Assembly (NCBI GenBank): GCA_026706075.1
Contig: JAPOZM010000113.1
Location: 62,001 to 126,000 of the forward strand
DNA: 64,000 nt
Origin: Gemmatimonadaceae bacterium
GTDB taxonomy: Bacteria; Latescibacterota; UBA2968; UBA8231
Direction: 5' to 3'
Below, piece after piece: positions 24,438 through 32,485 of the stretch. The translations under genes were made by a program, and so were the position numbers. The notes under the pieces were generated by a model. The model searched no databases. It had not been told where the DNA came from and worked only from the letters and a program-made list of their open reading frames with translations. Numbering within the stretch: position 1 is the stretch's first letter; each line of letters starts with the position of its first letter.

Positions 24438-26603
24438 TCAGTAGGCCAGCGAGACGAGGGCGGTGGCCGTCCTGCGCCCCTCGTCGCTCTCCAGCCGGAC
24501 CTGCGTCAGGTAGAGCCCCGGCGGCGCCAGGCGTCCGGCCTCGTCCAGGCCGTCCCACCGGTGGGTGAAGTGGCCGCTGGCCGTCGACGCGCCCGACAAC
24601 CGCCGCACCAGGCGTCCGGCCAGCGTCAGGATCCGCACTTCCACGGGGCGGGCCTCGGTCAGGTCCCGCAGGTCGAAGGAGAGGAGGGCCTCGTCGTTGA
24701 TCCCGTCCCCGTTGGGGGTGAAGACGGGGGGGCTGATGTCGAGCCGCTGCAGCAGGCCGCCGCCGGTGGGGGTGCGCACCGAGAGGCCGTCTCCGACGAA
24801 TCGGACCGTGGCGTCCCCGGGGGTGACGCTCTGCTTCAGATCCGGCTCCCGGCTGTCGTAGACCCAGCCGCTGAACTCTGCGCCGAAACGCAGGACGCGG
24901 GCTCTGAACTCCACCTCGATTCGCTTTTCGCTGTCTCGCCCCGGGTCCTCGAGCCGGTCGAAGGAGAGGATGATGCGGTCCTCCAGGACCTCGGGCGGGA
25001 ACCGGTCCATGACCTCCTCCCCGCCCACGCGCACCGCGCTGACCCCGGAGGCGGGCCCCCCGGTGAGGATCTCCAGGCGGTCGAAGCCGCGGTTGCCGTC
25101 GCGCAGGACCGGTTTGACCACGTAGGTGAAGGCATGGGGCTCAAAGCCGTCCACCTCTACGGGCCAGATCTCGCCGATGACCTGCGCGGCCGAGGGCGCC
25201 TCGGAGAACAGCAGGGACAGTTCGTGGAGGACGGGAGTCCGGTCGCTGGCGGCCATCAGCACGATCTCGAACTGGATATAGCGGCTCGGGCCGGGTGAGA
25301 GCAGCGGCGTGCCGTCCGTCCAGGCGGCGGAGCCCTCGCGGCCCTCGCCCGCGGAGATGTCGTAGGTAGAGGACCAGAAGCTCCAGTTCTTCAAGTCCGG
25401 GGATCGCTTGACCTCGCCCGAGGGGAATCTCTGCTTGAAGGTGGGCCAATCGATGGGCTGGTAACGCCCGCTCAGGCCGCGCCGCAGGAAGAGGTCCGGG
25501 CTCGGGGTGTTCCCGGTGCGGGTGCGCACCTCGATGGAGGTGCCGGGGGGCCGTTCCGACCTCCAGCGGATCTTGCTCCACGAGACGGGCTGGCCGAAGT
25601 CCAGGATCTGGGTGCGGTAGACGGAGCGGCGCACGTAGCCCTCGCCGTAGATCTCGATCTCCGCCATCTCCCAGGTCCGCTCGGGGAGGTAGGGGCGTAC
25701 CGAGACGAAGCGCTCGTGGCGGGTCGGGAACCTCAGATCGATCACCGGGTCCAGGTTCTCCCGGGTCTGGATCAGGGCCTCGAAGTTGGGGTCCGTGGAG
25801 GCCGAATCGCCGTACGCGGTGCCTTCGAAGTACCGCTTGAACTGGCCCTGGCCCGGGCGCTCCCCGCCGCCGGTGCTGCCGGGAAACTCCTTGATCGGAG
25901 CGTCGTTGTCGGTCACCGCGATCTCGTACCACTCAAGGTAGTTGTCGGCGAAACTGGTCTCCCCGAACAGCTCCGGGTCGGGCTTCGGCTCCGCCATGGC
26001 GGCGATGGCGGCGGCATCGTCCAGGCGGCCCAGCCGCGGGTAGACGCGGACGCGGTTGATGGGCGTCTGCTTGCCCAGATTGACGATCACCGCCGAGGCC
26101 CAACCCCCGTAGTATACGCCGCCGCGAACCAGAGGCACGACCAGGAGGGGATTGTGGAGCAACAGGATCAGACGGGTGGTGGTGGGGTCCCCGTCGATGA
26201 CCTCCAGCAGGTCCGGCGTGGCGCGGCGGCTGGTGTTGGCGCTGTTGTAGACGTTGCCTCCCCGGGCGAAGAGGACGCTGTCGCGGGCGAGGTTCACCAG
26301 GGGATCGATCCATTCCGCCCGGAGCATGCCATCTTCCATGTGGGGCAGGTCGGGACCCCGGTAGTTGAATTCCGGCAGGTAGCTTCCGCCCCCCAGCTCC
26401 TCGATGGAGCTCACGGGATGCTCGCGGAGCACATTGCGGGCCGAGTCCACGGTCACGTAGGCTCCCGCGGGGGACCCTTCCTCGGGGACGGCGAAGGCCT
26501 GCCAGTCGTTGGCTCCGGATCCCAGGTGGAATTCGGCACGGGCCCAGAGGGTGCTGGCCAGGGCCAGGAGCAGGGCCCCCGCGAGTCCGATGCGGTCGAT
26601 CAT
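24438..26603 (-). CDS. Secreted multidomain protein with discoidin-like modules and FlgD/CHU_C-type C-terminal domain (paralogue 1)
   Basis: The product is 721 residues with an N-terminal signal peptide (hydrophobic stretch about 5-22, ending WARA). A discoidin-like module contains AVIVNLGKQTPINRVRVYP near 165-185; further on come SIEVRTRTG and NWSFWSSTY. The last ~95 residues form an immunoglobulin-like FlgD/CHU_C-type domain beginning FTPNGDGIND and ending SLAY. In Bacteroidetes-type bacteria such domains anchor or sort secreted proteins. It is the last gene of the - strand surface cassette, 18 bp after its paralogue. I infer an exported surface adhesin or matrix protein; no catalytic motif is seen. 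Confidence 0.7.
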   Translation of the reverse strand: MIDRIGLAGALLLALASTLWARAEFHLGSGANDWQAFAVPEEGSPAGAYVTVDSARNVLREHPVSSIEELGGGSYLPEFNYRGPDLPHMEDGMLRAEWIDPLVNLARDSVLFARGGNVYNSANTSRRATPDLLEVIDGDPTTTRLILLLHNPLLVVPLVRGGVYYGGWASAVIVNLGKQTPINRVRVYPRLGRLDDAAAIAAMAEPKPDPELFGETSFADNYLEWYEIAVTDNDAPIKEFPGSTGGGERPGQGQFKRYFEGTAYGDSASTDPNFEALIQTRENLDPVIDLRFPTRHERFVSVRPYLPERTWEMAEIEIYGEGYVRRSVYRTQILDFGQPVSWSKIRWRSERPPGTSIEVRTRTGNTPSPDLFLRRGLSGRYQPIDWPTFKQRFPSGEVKRSPDLKNWSFWSSTYDISAGEGREGSAAWTDGTPLLSPGPSRYIQFEIVLMAASDRTPVLHELSLLFSEAPSAAQVIGEIWPVEVDGFEPHAFTYVVKPVLRDGNRGFDRLEILTGGPASGVSAVRVGGEEVMDRFPPEVLEDRIILSFDRLEDPGRDSEKRIEVEFRARVLRFGAEFSGWVYDSREPDLKQSVTPGDATVRFVGDGLSVRTPTGGGLLQRLDISPPVFTPNGDGINDEALLSFDLRDLTEARPVEVRILTLAGRLVRRLSGASTASGHFTHRWDGLDEAGRLAPPGLYLTQVRLESDEGRRTATALVSLAY

Positions 26604-26621
26604 GATCTGCAGCCCCCCTCG

Positions 26622-29600
26622 TCAATAAGCCAGGGCGATCACTCGGGATCGCTTCCGTCTTCCCGCCTCGGCATCCGCCAGGGCGCCGACCTGGCAGAGG
26701 TAGAGGCCCGGCGGCGCCAGGGCTCCGGCGTCGTCGTGGCCGTCCCATACCACGCTCTGGGGCCCTCCCACCAAGTCGAGCTCCAGGCGGCGGACGAGGC
26801 GGCCACCCAGGGAGTAGATGCGCACCTGCACCGGGCGAGCGGCAGCCACGGAGAACAGGGAGAACCGGATCCGGGCCTCGTCGTTGATGCCGTCCCCGTT
26901 GGGCGTGAAGGGATTGGGCGCGATGGTCAGATCGTCGACGATACGGTCGATCTCGCCCGCCAGGATGGCCAGGGAGCCGGCAGGTCTCAGGCCGGTGACG
27001 TCTTCCGCGGCGGCTCCCTGCCAGGGGGTCTCCAGCCAGCTGCTGCGAACCGCCACCGCCAACAGGGTGCTGGGCAGGTACACGGCCGAGGAGAAGCGCA
27101 CTCTCAGCAACCGCCCGGGACCGATCACGCGGCCTCGCTGGTCGGCCCTGAGGCGCGCGTACTGCCGGTCGCTCAGGGAGTCCCCAAAGGCGGTGAATAC
27201 CGTCTGCTCCCCGAGTGTCGTGACGATCCTGAAGTAACGCACCGGGCCCCTCTCCTCCTCGGGCAGCTCCCCCCAGGCGGTGCCGTCCACTTCCTCCAGC
27301 GCCTCTCCATTCCGCCGGAAATAGCGGACTGGCCCCCGCTCTTCCTCCGGCAGCTCGTTGTAGCCGTTTGCCGTGAGCAGGCGTCCGTCCAGGCCGGCGG
27401 GGACCTCGTCGCCGGGGGCGAGCCGGCGGTAGTAGGTCCGGGGCAGCAGTTCCTCGGGGGCGCTCCCCACCGGCTCGGGCAGGCGCAGCCACAGGGAGTC
27501 GCTCTGGCCGAGGATCTGCAGCACCCGGCCCTGGGCGTCCTGGAGTCCCTCGGCGTGGGGCCCGTCGAAGAGCAGGTCGGGCTCGTTTCGGGACAGCTCG
27601 TCCTCGGTGCCGGCCGCCAGGCCGATCAGGCGGAGGTCGAGGGGCGGGTCGGCCCGCAGCAGGATCTCGTCGAAACCGGGGCTTTGCCCTGCGGAGGACT
27701 GCTCGAGGAAGCCGGGCTGCAGATAGACCTCGAAGGTATCGAGCCGGCCGGCGGTGGCCCGCTCGGGCCAGACCTCGGCCCCCAGGCGCTGGGCCACGGG
27801 CGTCTTCAGATCGACGCTGATCCGCCGGATCGCCGGCACCGACACGCGGTCGTGGTTGAGCAGGCGAACCTGGATCCTCATGAACCGGCGCAGCCCGGGT
27901 GAGGTGGCCAGATCGCCCGGGCGCTCGTACTTGCGGCTCCAGGGGCTCCATCCTGGACCCGCCACGTAGGAGGTGTCGATCGGCCCCTTCTGGGTGAAGG
28001 AGAGCCTTTTGTACTGGGACGCCGTCTTCTCGCCCCCGGCCTTGTCGAAGTAGCGGACCCGCTCCAGCAACTGGTCGCCGGTGCGGGTGCGGATCTGCAC
28101 CTCCGATCCGGGGGGCGTGTCGGCCTCCCAGCGGACTGCGCCGAGGGTGACCGCCCCGGGCAACTCGATCAGGCCCGACTCGAGGACCGCATCCGCCGTG
28201 GGCCCCTCGGCGAAGATCCACATGAGCCGGACCCGCGCCAGTTCGACGGGACTGCGCTCGGTGTGGTCCTCCTGCAGGGCGAAGCCGATCATTTCGAGGA
28301 AGCGGGCGGGGCGGGAGACAGGCAGCACGTCTGCCAGGAGGCGGAACCAGCCATGGTGGAGGTTGGCCTCCCGCTCTTCGGGGGAGAACCGCTCCCACTG
28401 GAGATTGCCCTGGGCGTCCCGGGCGCCGATGGAGCTGCGCAGGCGGTAGCCCCGGAACGGGGTGATGGTGGTGGTCCGCACCTCCTTCAACCAGACCGTG
28501 CCGCCCATGTCGACGGTGGTCGTGTTCTTCTCCGGCTGGGAGAGGATGTAGTTGTCCACCGTGTTGAAGCTTCCATAGCTGCCGTCGAACATCATTCCCG
28601 GAGTGCCGGAGGCGGAGGTGTGCTCCACGGAGCCGCCGCCGCCCACCAGCTCGATGCCGATGTCGTCGCCCTGCCCCCAGGCCTCGACCTCGGCCAGGCG
28701 GGGCAGCTCCCGGCGGTAGTGGACCGTGCCTCCCCGCCGGTCCTCGGGCAGGGAGAGCCAGGTCTCCTCGGAGACCGGCTCCTCGAAGTCGCCGTCCCTC
28801 AGGAAGTGGACGATGTCGCCGCGCTCGGCCGCTGGCAGGGCCTGCCATTCCTCTTCCTCGATCTCCTCCGCCCGCCCTGCCCGAGAGTCGGTGACCACGA
28901 TGCGGATCAGCTCCACCAGCTTGCCGGACCACTCCAGGCTCGGCTCGGGGACGCCGTAGTAGCCGCTGGACCTCTTGTTGCTGTCGGTGATCGGCAGTTG
29001 CCTCTCCGGGTTCGCCCGGTCGTCGGCCGGCAGATCCTCGCTGATCCGTTCGGCGTCGAAGACGAAGGTGCGCTGGTCGGTGTTCACCCCGTCGAAGGCG
29101 ACCAGGGTCTCGAGGTTCCGGGGGAGGTCGTCCATGTAGGTGCCGTGGGCCGGCCCCAGGATGAAGAGGAACCGGTAGAAGGGATCCCCCAGCCCCTCCT
29201 CGACGAAGGACAAGCGGATCCTCTCCAGGGGCACCGGGCGGCCCAGGCCCACCTCGATCCACCAGTCCTCGGGCGGGTCGTCGAGGTCGGGCTCCCAGAA
29301 CGTCTCCGGATCGTCGTCGACGATGTAGTGCATCAGGTGCGGGTTGGACCCGGCGCGGCTCACCCCGGGACGGACCACGTGGTCGTAGACGAGGTTGTCG
29401 CTTGCGTCCCTGACCGGGTCGCCCCGGAAGTCCAGCCGGACGGTGCTGTCCACGTTGGCGATGCGCGGAGCATCGCGGGTGAGGACCACGGGACGGCCGA
29501 AGGACCGGTCCGACAGCAACTCGAAGACGCCGCGGAAAATCCGGGACCGGACCGTGCCGTCGCGCTCCAGGCGGACCAGGTGGGTGGGCATGGTCCAGGT

Positions 29601-29735
29601 CTCCCAGTGCCTCGCCCGGTCGACGACGACCTGGCCGCCGCGAACGGCGTAGCCGCTCTGCGCGAGGAGGGGGCCGCTGCAGAGCAGGAGGAGACCCCAC
29701 AGGGAGGCGGCCGCTGCTCTCCGAGACGTGGTCAT
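26622..29735 (-). CDS. Large secreted multidomain protein with discoidin-like modules, LPxxxRG repeats and FlgD/CHU_C-type C-terminal domain (paralogue 2)
   Basis: The product is 1037 residues from the ATG at 29735, preferred to 29741 because GGGGAG lies 6 bases upstream. A signal peptide covers residues ~1-26. Two discoidin-like modules are visible (WWIEVGLGRPVPLERIRLSF and TTVDMGGTVWLKEVRT), then QIRTRTG, WSPWSRKYE, and a C-terminal domain starting FTPNGDGIND and ending ALAY. An unusual motif of the form (W/Y)xxLPxxxRGx(I/V)xxF occurs near 295, 325, 790 and 818 and, degenerately, near 860. It overlaps the upstream barrel gene by one base. Function is unknown; surface display is inferred. 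Confidence 0.7.
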   Translation of the reverse strand: MTTSRRAAAASLWGLLLLCSGPLLAQSGYAVRGGQVVVDRARHWETWTMPTHLVRLERDGTVRSRIFRGVFELLSDRSFGRPVVLTRDAPRIANVDSTVRLDFRGDPVRDASDNLVYDHVVRPGVSRAGSNPHLMHYIVDDDPETFWEPDLDDPPEDWWIEVGLGRPVPLERIRLSFVEEGLGDPFYRFLFILGPAHGTYMDDLPRNLETLVAFDGVNTDQRTFVFDAERISEDLPADDRANPERQLPITDSNKRSSGYYGVPEPSLEWSGKLVELIRIVVTDSRAGRAEEIEEEEWQALPAAERGDIVHFLRDGDFEEPVSEETWLSLPEDRRGGTVHYRRELPRLAEVEAWGQGDDIGIELVGGGGSVEHTSASGTPGMMFDGSYGSFNTVDNYILSQPEKNTTTVDMGGTVWLKEVRTTTITPFRGYRLRSSIGARDAQGNLQWERFSPEEREANLHHGWFRLLADVLPVSRPARFLEMIGFALQEDHTERSPVELARVRLMWIFAEGPTADAVLESGLIELPGAVTLGAVRWEADTPPGSEVQIRTRTGDQLLERVRYFDKAGGEKTASQYKRLSFTQKGPIDTSYVAGPGWSPWSRKYERPGDLATSPGLRRFMRIQVRLLNHDRVSVPAIRRISVDLKTPVAQRLGAEVWPERATAGRLDTFEVYLQPGFLEQSSAGQSPGFDEILLRADPPLDLRLIGLAAGTEDELSRNEPDLLFDGPHAEGLQDAQGRVLQILGQSDSLWLRLPEPVGSAPEELLPRTYYRRLAPGDEVPAGLDGRLLTANGYNELPEEERGPVRYFRRNGEALEEVDGTAWGELPEEERGPVRYFRIVTTLGEQTVFTAFGDSLSDRQYARLRADQRGRVIGPGRLLRVRFSSAVYLPSTLLAVAVRSSWLETPWQGAAAEDVTGLRPAGSLAILAGEIDRIVDDLTIAPNPFTPNGDGINDEARIRFSLFSVAAARPVQVRIYSLGGRLVRRLELDLVGGPQSVVWDGHDDAGALAPPGLYLCQVGALADAEAGRRKRSRVIALAY

Positions 29736-32476
29736 CACCATCTCCCCAGTCCGGCGTACACGGTGATGAAGGACTGCACCCGGGTGAAGGCCTCCTCCTC
29801 CCGGGGGGCGGTGCGCTCCACCACGAAACCCGTGATGAACCACACCTCGTAGCCCTGGTAGGCGGAGGAGCTGCTCAACTGCAGGCCCGTGGAGACGCCC
29901 GTGAAATCGTCCGCCCGACCGTCCAGGTCGCGGGAGAGGAGGTACTCGATCCCGCCCTGAAGGTTGGTGGAGCTCAGCAGCGGCACGATCGCCAGGCCGG
30001 AGAGCAGTTGCGTCAGCGTGGTGCGCTGCTCGTCCCTGAAGAGGCTGCGGCTCTGGTTGACGTACTCGCTCTTCCAGCGCGGCACCAGCTCCAGCGGCCC
30101 CAGGCGGTAGCGGTAGGCTGCCTTGTTGACCAGGCCGAAGAAGTGGTCGGACTCGTCGAGGCCGTGACGGAGCCGTTCCTCCCGTCCCAGCCGCTGGAGG
30201 TAGCGCAGGTAGCTCAGCTTGCTCTGCAGGAAGAGGTCTCCCAACTGCCAGTGGTGGCCGAGGAAGGAACGGTGGATCCAGGTGTCCCGGGCCAGCAGCG
30301 GGTCTTCCAGGGGCGTCACCCGTCCGCCGTCCAGGGAGGTGTCCGGCGCCCACTGCCGCAGCGGGTCGGGGATGTCGTCGCGGACCGACTCCAGGGTCTG
30401 GAAGAGACGGAGCCGCCCCCACGGCGAGATCCGGTGGAATTCGATCATCGCGTAGTCGCTGTGATTGCGCCGGGCGGAGGCGATCGACGCCTCGCGGAGG
30501 ACGCCGGCCTTGACCTCCAGGCCCGGGGCCGGACGGATGCCGCCGAAGAGGTTGAGGCCCCTGCGGTCGCGGCGGTAGGGGTAGTCGGGCTCGTCGTCGT
30601 TCTCGAAGCGGTCGACCCAGAAGTTGTGGTTCATGTCGACGCCGAGGAGAAACTCCGGGCGGTCGGAGCCGAAGCGCAGGAAGGGCTCCTCGTAGTCGGG
30701 GACGGTATTCGGGCGGAGCCGGTTGTCGTTCTGGTTGTAGTCGGGGATGAAGTCGTTGTTGAGGTCCCAGCCGGGGAAGACGAGGTAGTCGACGGCGCCT
30801 TCCCCCCTGGCGTAGGGCCCAACCGTGCCTTGGGCCACGGTGTCGAAGCGGAAGAGGTCGGGCCGCCGGTCCTGGTCGTCGTTGTCGTCCACCAGCTCCA
30901 GCTTCAGGCGGTCCTCGTCGTAGAAGACGGCGCCATCGGCCCCGGTGATGAAGGTCTGGGTGTTGTACAGCGGGTCGATGGCGTAGGCCTCGCCATAGAA
31001 GAAGAAGGGATGGACCGCCTTGCCCAGGTTGAGCATCCACGCCGGCCGGGCGGCCTGGCCGATGATGCCGGAGGAGACCTCGTGCGTCTCGGCGAGGGGG
31101 TTGGGGTACTTGCGGTAGCTCCACCCCAGGTCGTACTCGCCGTAGAGGTCGAGGCCCCAAAGGTCGGTCACCTTGAGGGTGCTGCCCACCAGGTGGGTGG
31201 CGGTGGGCAGCCCGTACTGGAAACGCACGACGCGCAGGTTGGAGCCGTCGCTGACGTTGCCCTCGGCCCGCTCTACCATCAGCAGCACGGGGCCCCGGCG
31301 GCCGGTCTGCCGGTCGGAGGTCATCCAGATCTGGTAGTCGTTGGCCAGGGTCAACTGGAACTCGACCTTGACGATCTCGCTGCGGTCCGCCCGGGCCCTG
31401 GAGACGAAGGACGGAGCGGTGAAGTCCCAAGTCAGGCGGATCTCGTCATGGCCGCTGGCGGTGAGGTAACCCGCGCTGGGGGTCCCTCCTGCGACGACGG
31501 GCTCGAAGCGGATCTCCTTCCCCGTGTCGGTGCTGCCGTCGAGGTAAGTGATGATGATGTCGGATCCGGCCGGGAACCAGGAGGCGCCGCTCGCCGGGTC
31601 CTCGGGGGAGTCGTCGCGCAGGACGATCTCGACGGTGGAGACCAGCTCGTTCCTGGATTCCGGCAACGAGCCGGAGAGCAGGTTGTCCATGAGCCGGCCG
31701 TTGAGGCTGTTGGACTGGTGGGCGTTGGCCATGTGGACCCCCACCTCCACGAAGTCGCCCACCTGGGCCAGGAAGCGGCCCCCCATGATGGTGGTGACGT
31801 CGGTGCGGGGCCTCAGGTCCGACTGGCCGCCGATGCCGCCCTGCGAGTATAGCAGGGTCGCCGTGTACTTGTCGGTGGCGAAGTCGAGCTGCGCCCCGTT
31901 GAACCGGGGCTTGGAGAACACCAGCGGCGTCAGGGTGGTGCGCAGGTCCCGGCCGGCGGTGAGGGCGAATCGGTACTGGCCCTTGCCCTCGGAGGCGACG
32001 GCGACGTTGGAGAACCACTCCGCCATCCTCTGGGCCTCGAAGAAGACGTGGCCGCTCTCCCGGGGGGTCGTCTGGCTGGTGTTGTAGAGCAGCCATCCCC
32101 GGGTGAGCAGGTTGCCGTAGAGATCGTAGAAGAAGTCGCCCTCGATGGCGGTATCCACGTAGCGCTCGTACGGCTCGCGGGCGTAGGAGGTCGTCTCCCA
32201 CTGCCAGAACCCGGCCTGGGAGTACAGCTCCTGCGGCAGGTACCACTTGCGCATCGCGGGATCGACGGCCTCCATCAGGACCATGGGGCCCCGGGGCTCG
32301 AAGCCTCGCACCCCTGCCTGGGCGTTGCCGAGGCGGCCCCCGTAGTCGACCTGACCCCGCGCCGCGTCCGGGACCAAGGCGGGACCGGCGGCCAGGAGGA
32401 CCCAGACCAGCGGCGGCAGACCTCTCCACCTCCTCCGCGGGGCCGGGCGGCCTCTCACGCTCACGGATTCCCCCAT
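29735..32476 (-). CDS. Large outer-membrane beta-barrel-like protein with Asp/Asn-rich calcium-loop segment (paralogue B)
   Basis: The product is 913 residues with a basic, then hydrophobic N-terminus (signal up to about residue 41, ARGQ). Long alternating-hydrophobic stretches with many aromatic residues, and a final segment of FITVYAGLGRW, fit an outer-membrane barrel. Residues ~563-640 contain D-x-N-N-D-F-x-P-D, N-Q-N-D-N-R, V-D-M-N-H-N-F and D-D-E-P-D-Y, which look like calcium-binding DxNxD loops. It aligns along its whole length with the protein at 36540-39212. The family is unknown to me. It lies directly between genes for two FlgD-type secreted proteins, so a role in their export or anchoring is plausible. 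Confidence 0.65.
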   Translation of the reverse strand: MGESVSVRGRPAPRRRWRGLPPLVWVLLAAGPALVPDAARGQVDYGGRLGNAQAGVRGFEPRGPMVLMEAVDPAMRKWYLPQELYSQAGFWQWETTSYAREPYERYVDTAIEGDFFYDLYGNLLTRGWLLYNTSQTTPRESGHVFFEAQRMAEWFSNVAVASEGKGQYRFALTAGRDLRTTLTPLVFSKPRFNGAQLDFATDKYTATLLYSQGGIGGQSDLRPRTDVTTIMGGRFLAQVGDFVEVGVHMANAHQSNSLNGRLMDNLLSGSLPESRNELVSTVEIVLRDDSPEDPASGASWFPAGSDIIITYLDGSTDTGKEIRFEPVVAGGTPSAGYLTASGHDEIRLTWDFTAPSFVSRARADRSEIVKVEFQLTLANDYQIWMTSDRQTGRRGPVLLMVERAEGNVSDGSNLRVVRFQYGLPTATHLVGSTLKVTDLWGLDLYGEYDLGWSYRKYPNPLAETHEVSSGIIGQAARPAWMLNLGKAVHPFFFYGEAYAIDPLYNTQTFITGADGAVFYDEDRLKLELVDDNDDQDRRPDLFRFDTVAQGTVGPYARGEGAVDYLVFPGWDLNNDFIPDYNQNDNRLRPNTVPDYEEPFLRFGSDRPEFLLGVDMNHNFWVDRFENDDEPDYPYRRDRRGLNLFGGIRPAPGLEVKAGVLREASIASARRNHSDYAMIEFHRISPWGRLRLFQTLESVRDDIPDPLRQWAPDTSLDGGRVTPLEDPLLARDTWIHRSFLGHHWQLGDLFLQSKLSYLRYLQRLGREERLRHGLDESDHFFGLVNKAAYRYRLGPLELVPRWKSEYVNQSRSLFRDEQRTTLTQLLSGLAIVPLLSSTNLQGGIEYLLSRDLDGRADDFTGVSTGLQLSSSSAYQGYEVWFITGFVVERTAPREEEAFTRVQSFITVYAGLGRW

Positions 32477-32485
32477 GGCCGGCCC

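Noticed and set aside
29735..32476. TonB-dependent receptor (SusC-like)
   Set aside because: I see no plug domain, TonB box or SusD partner; the length and the calcium-loop insert also differ.
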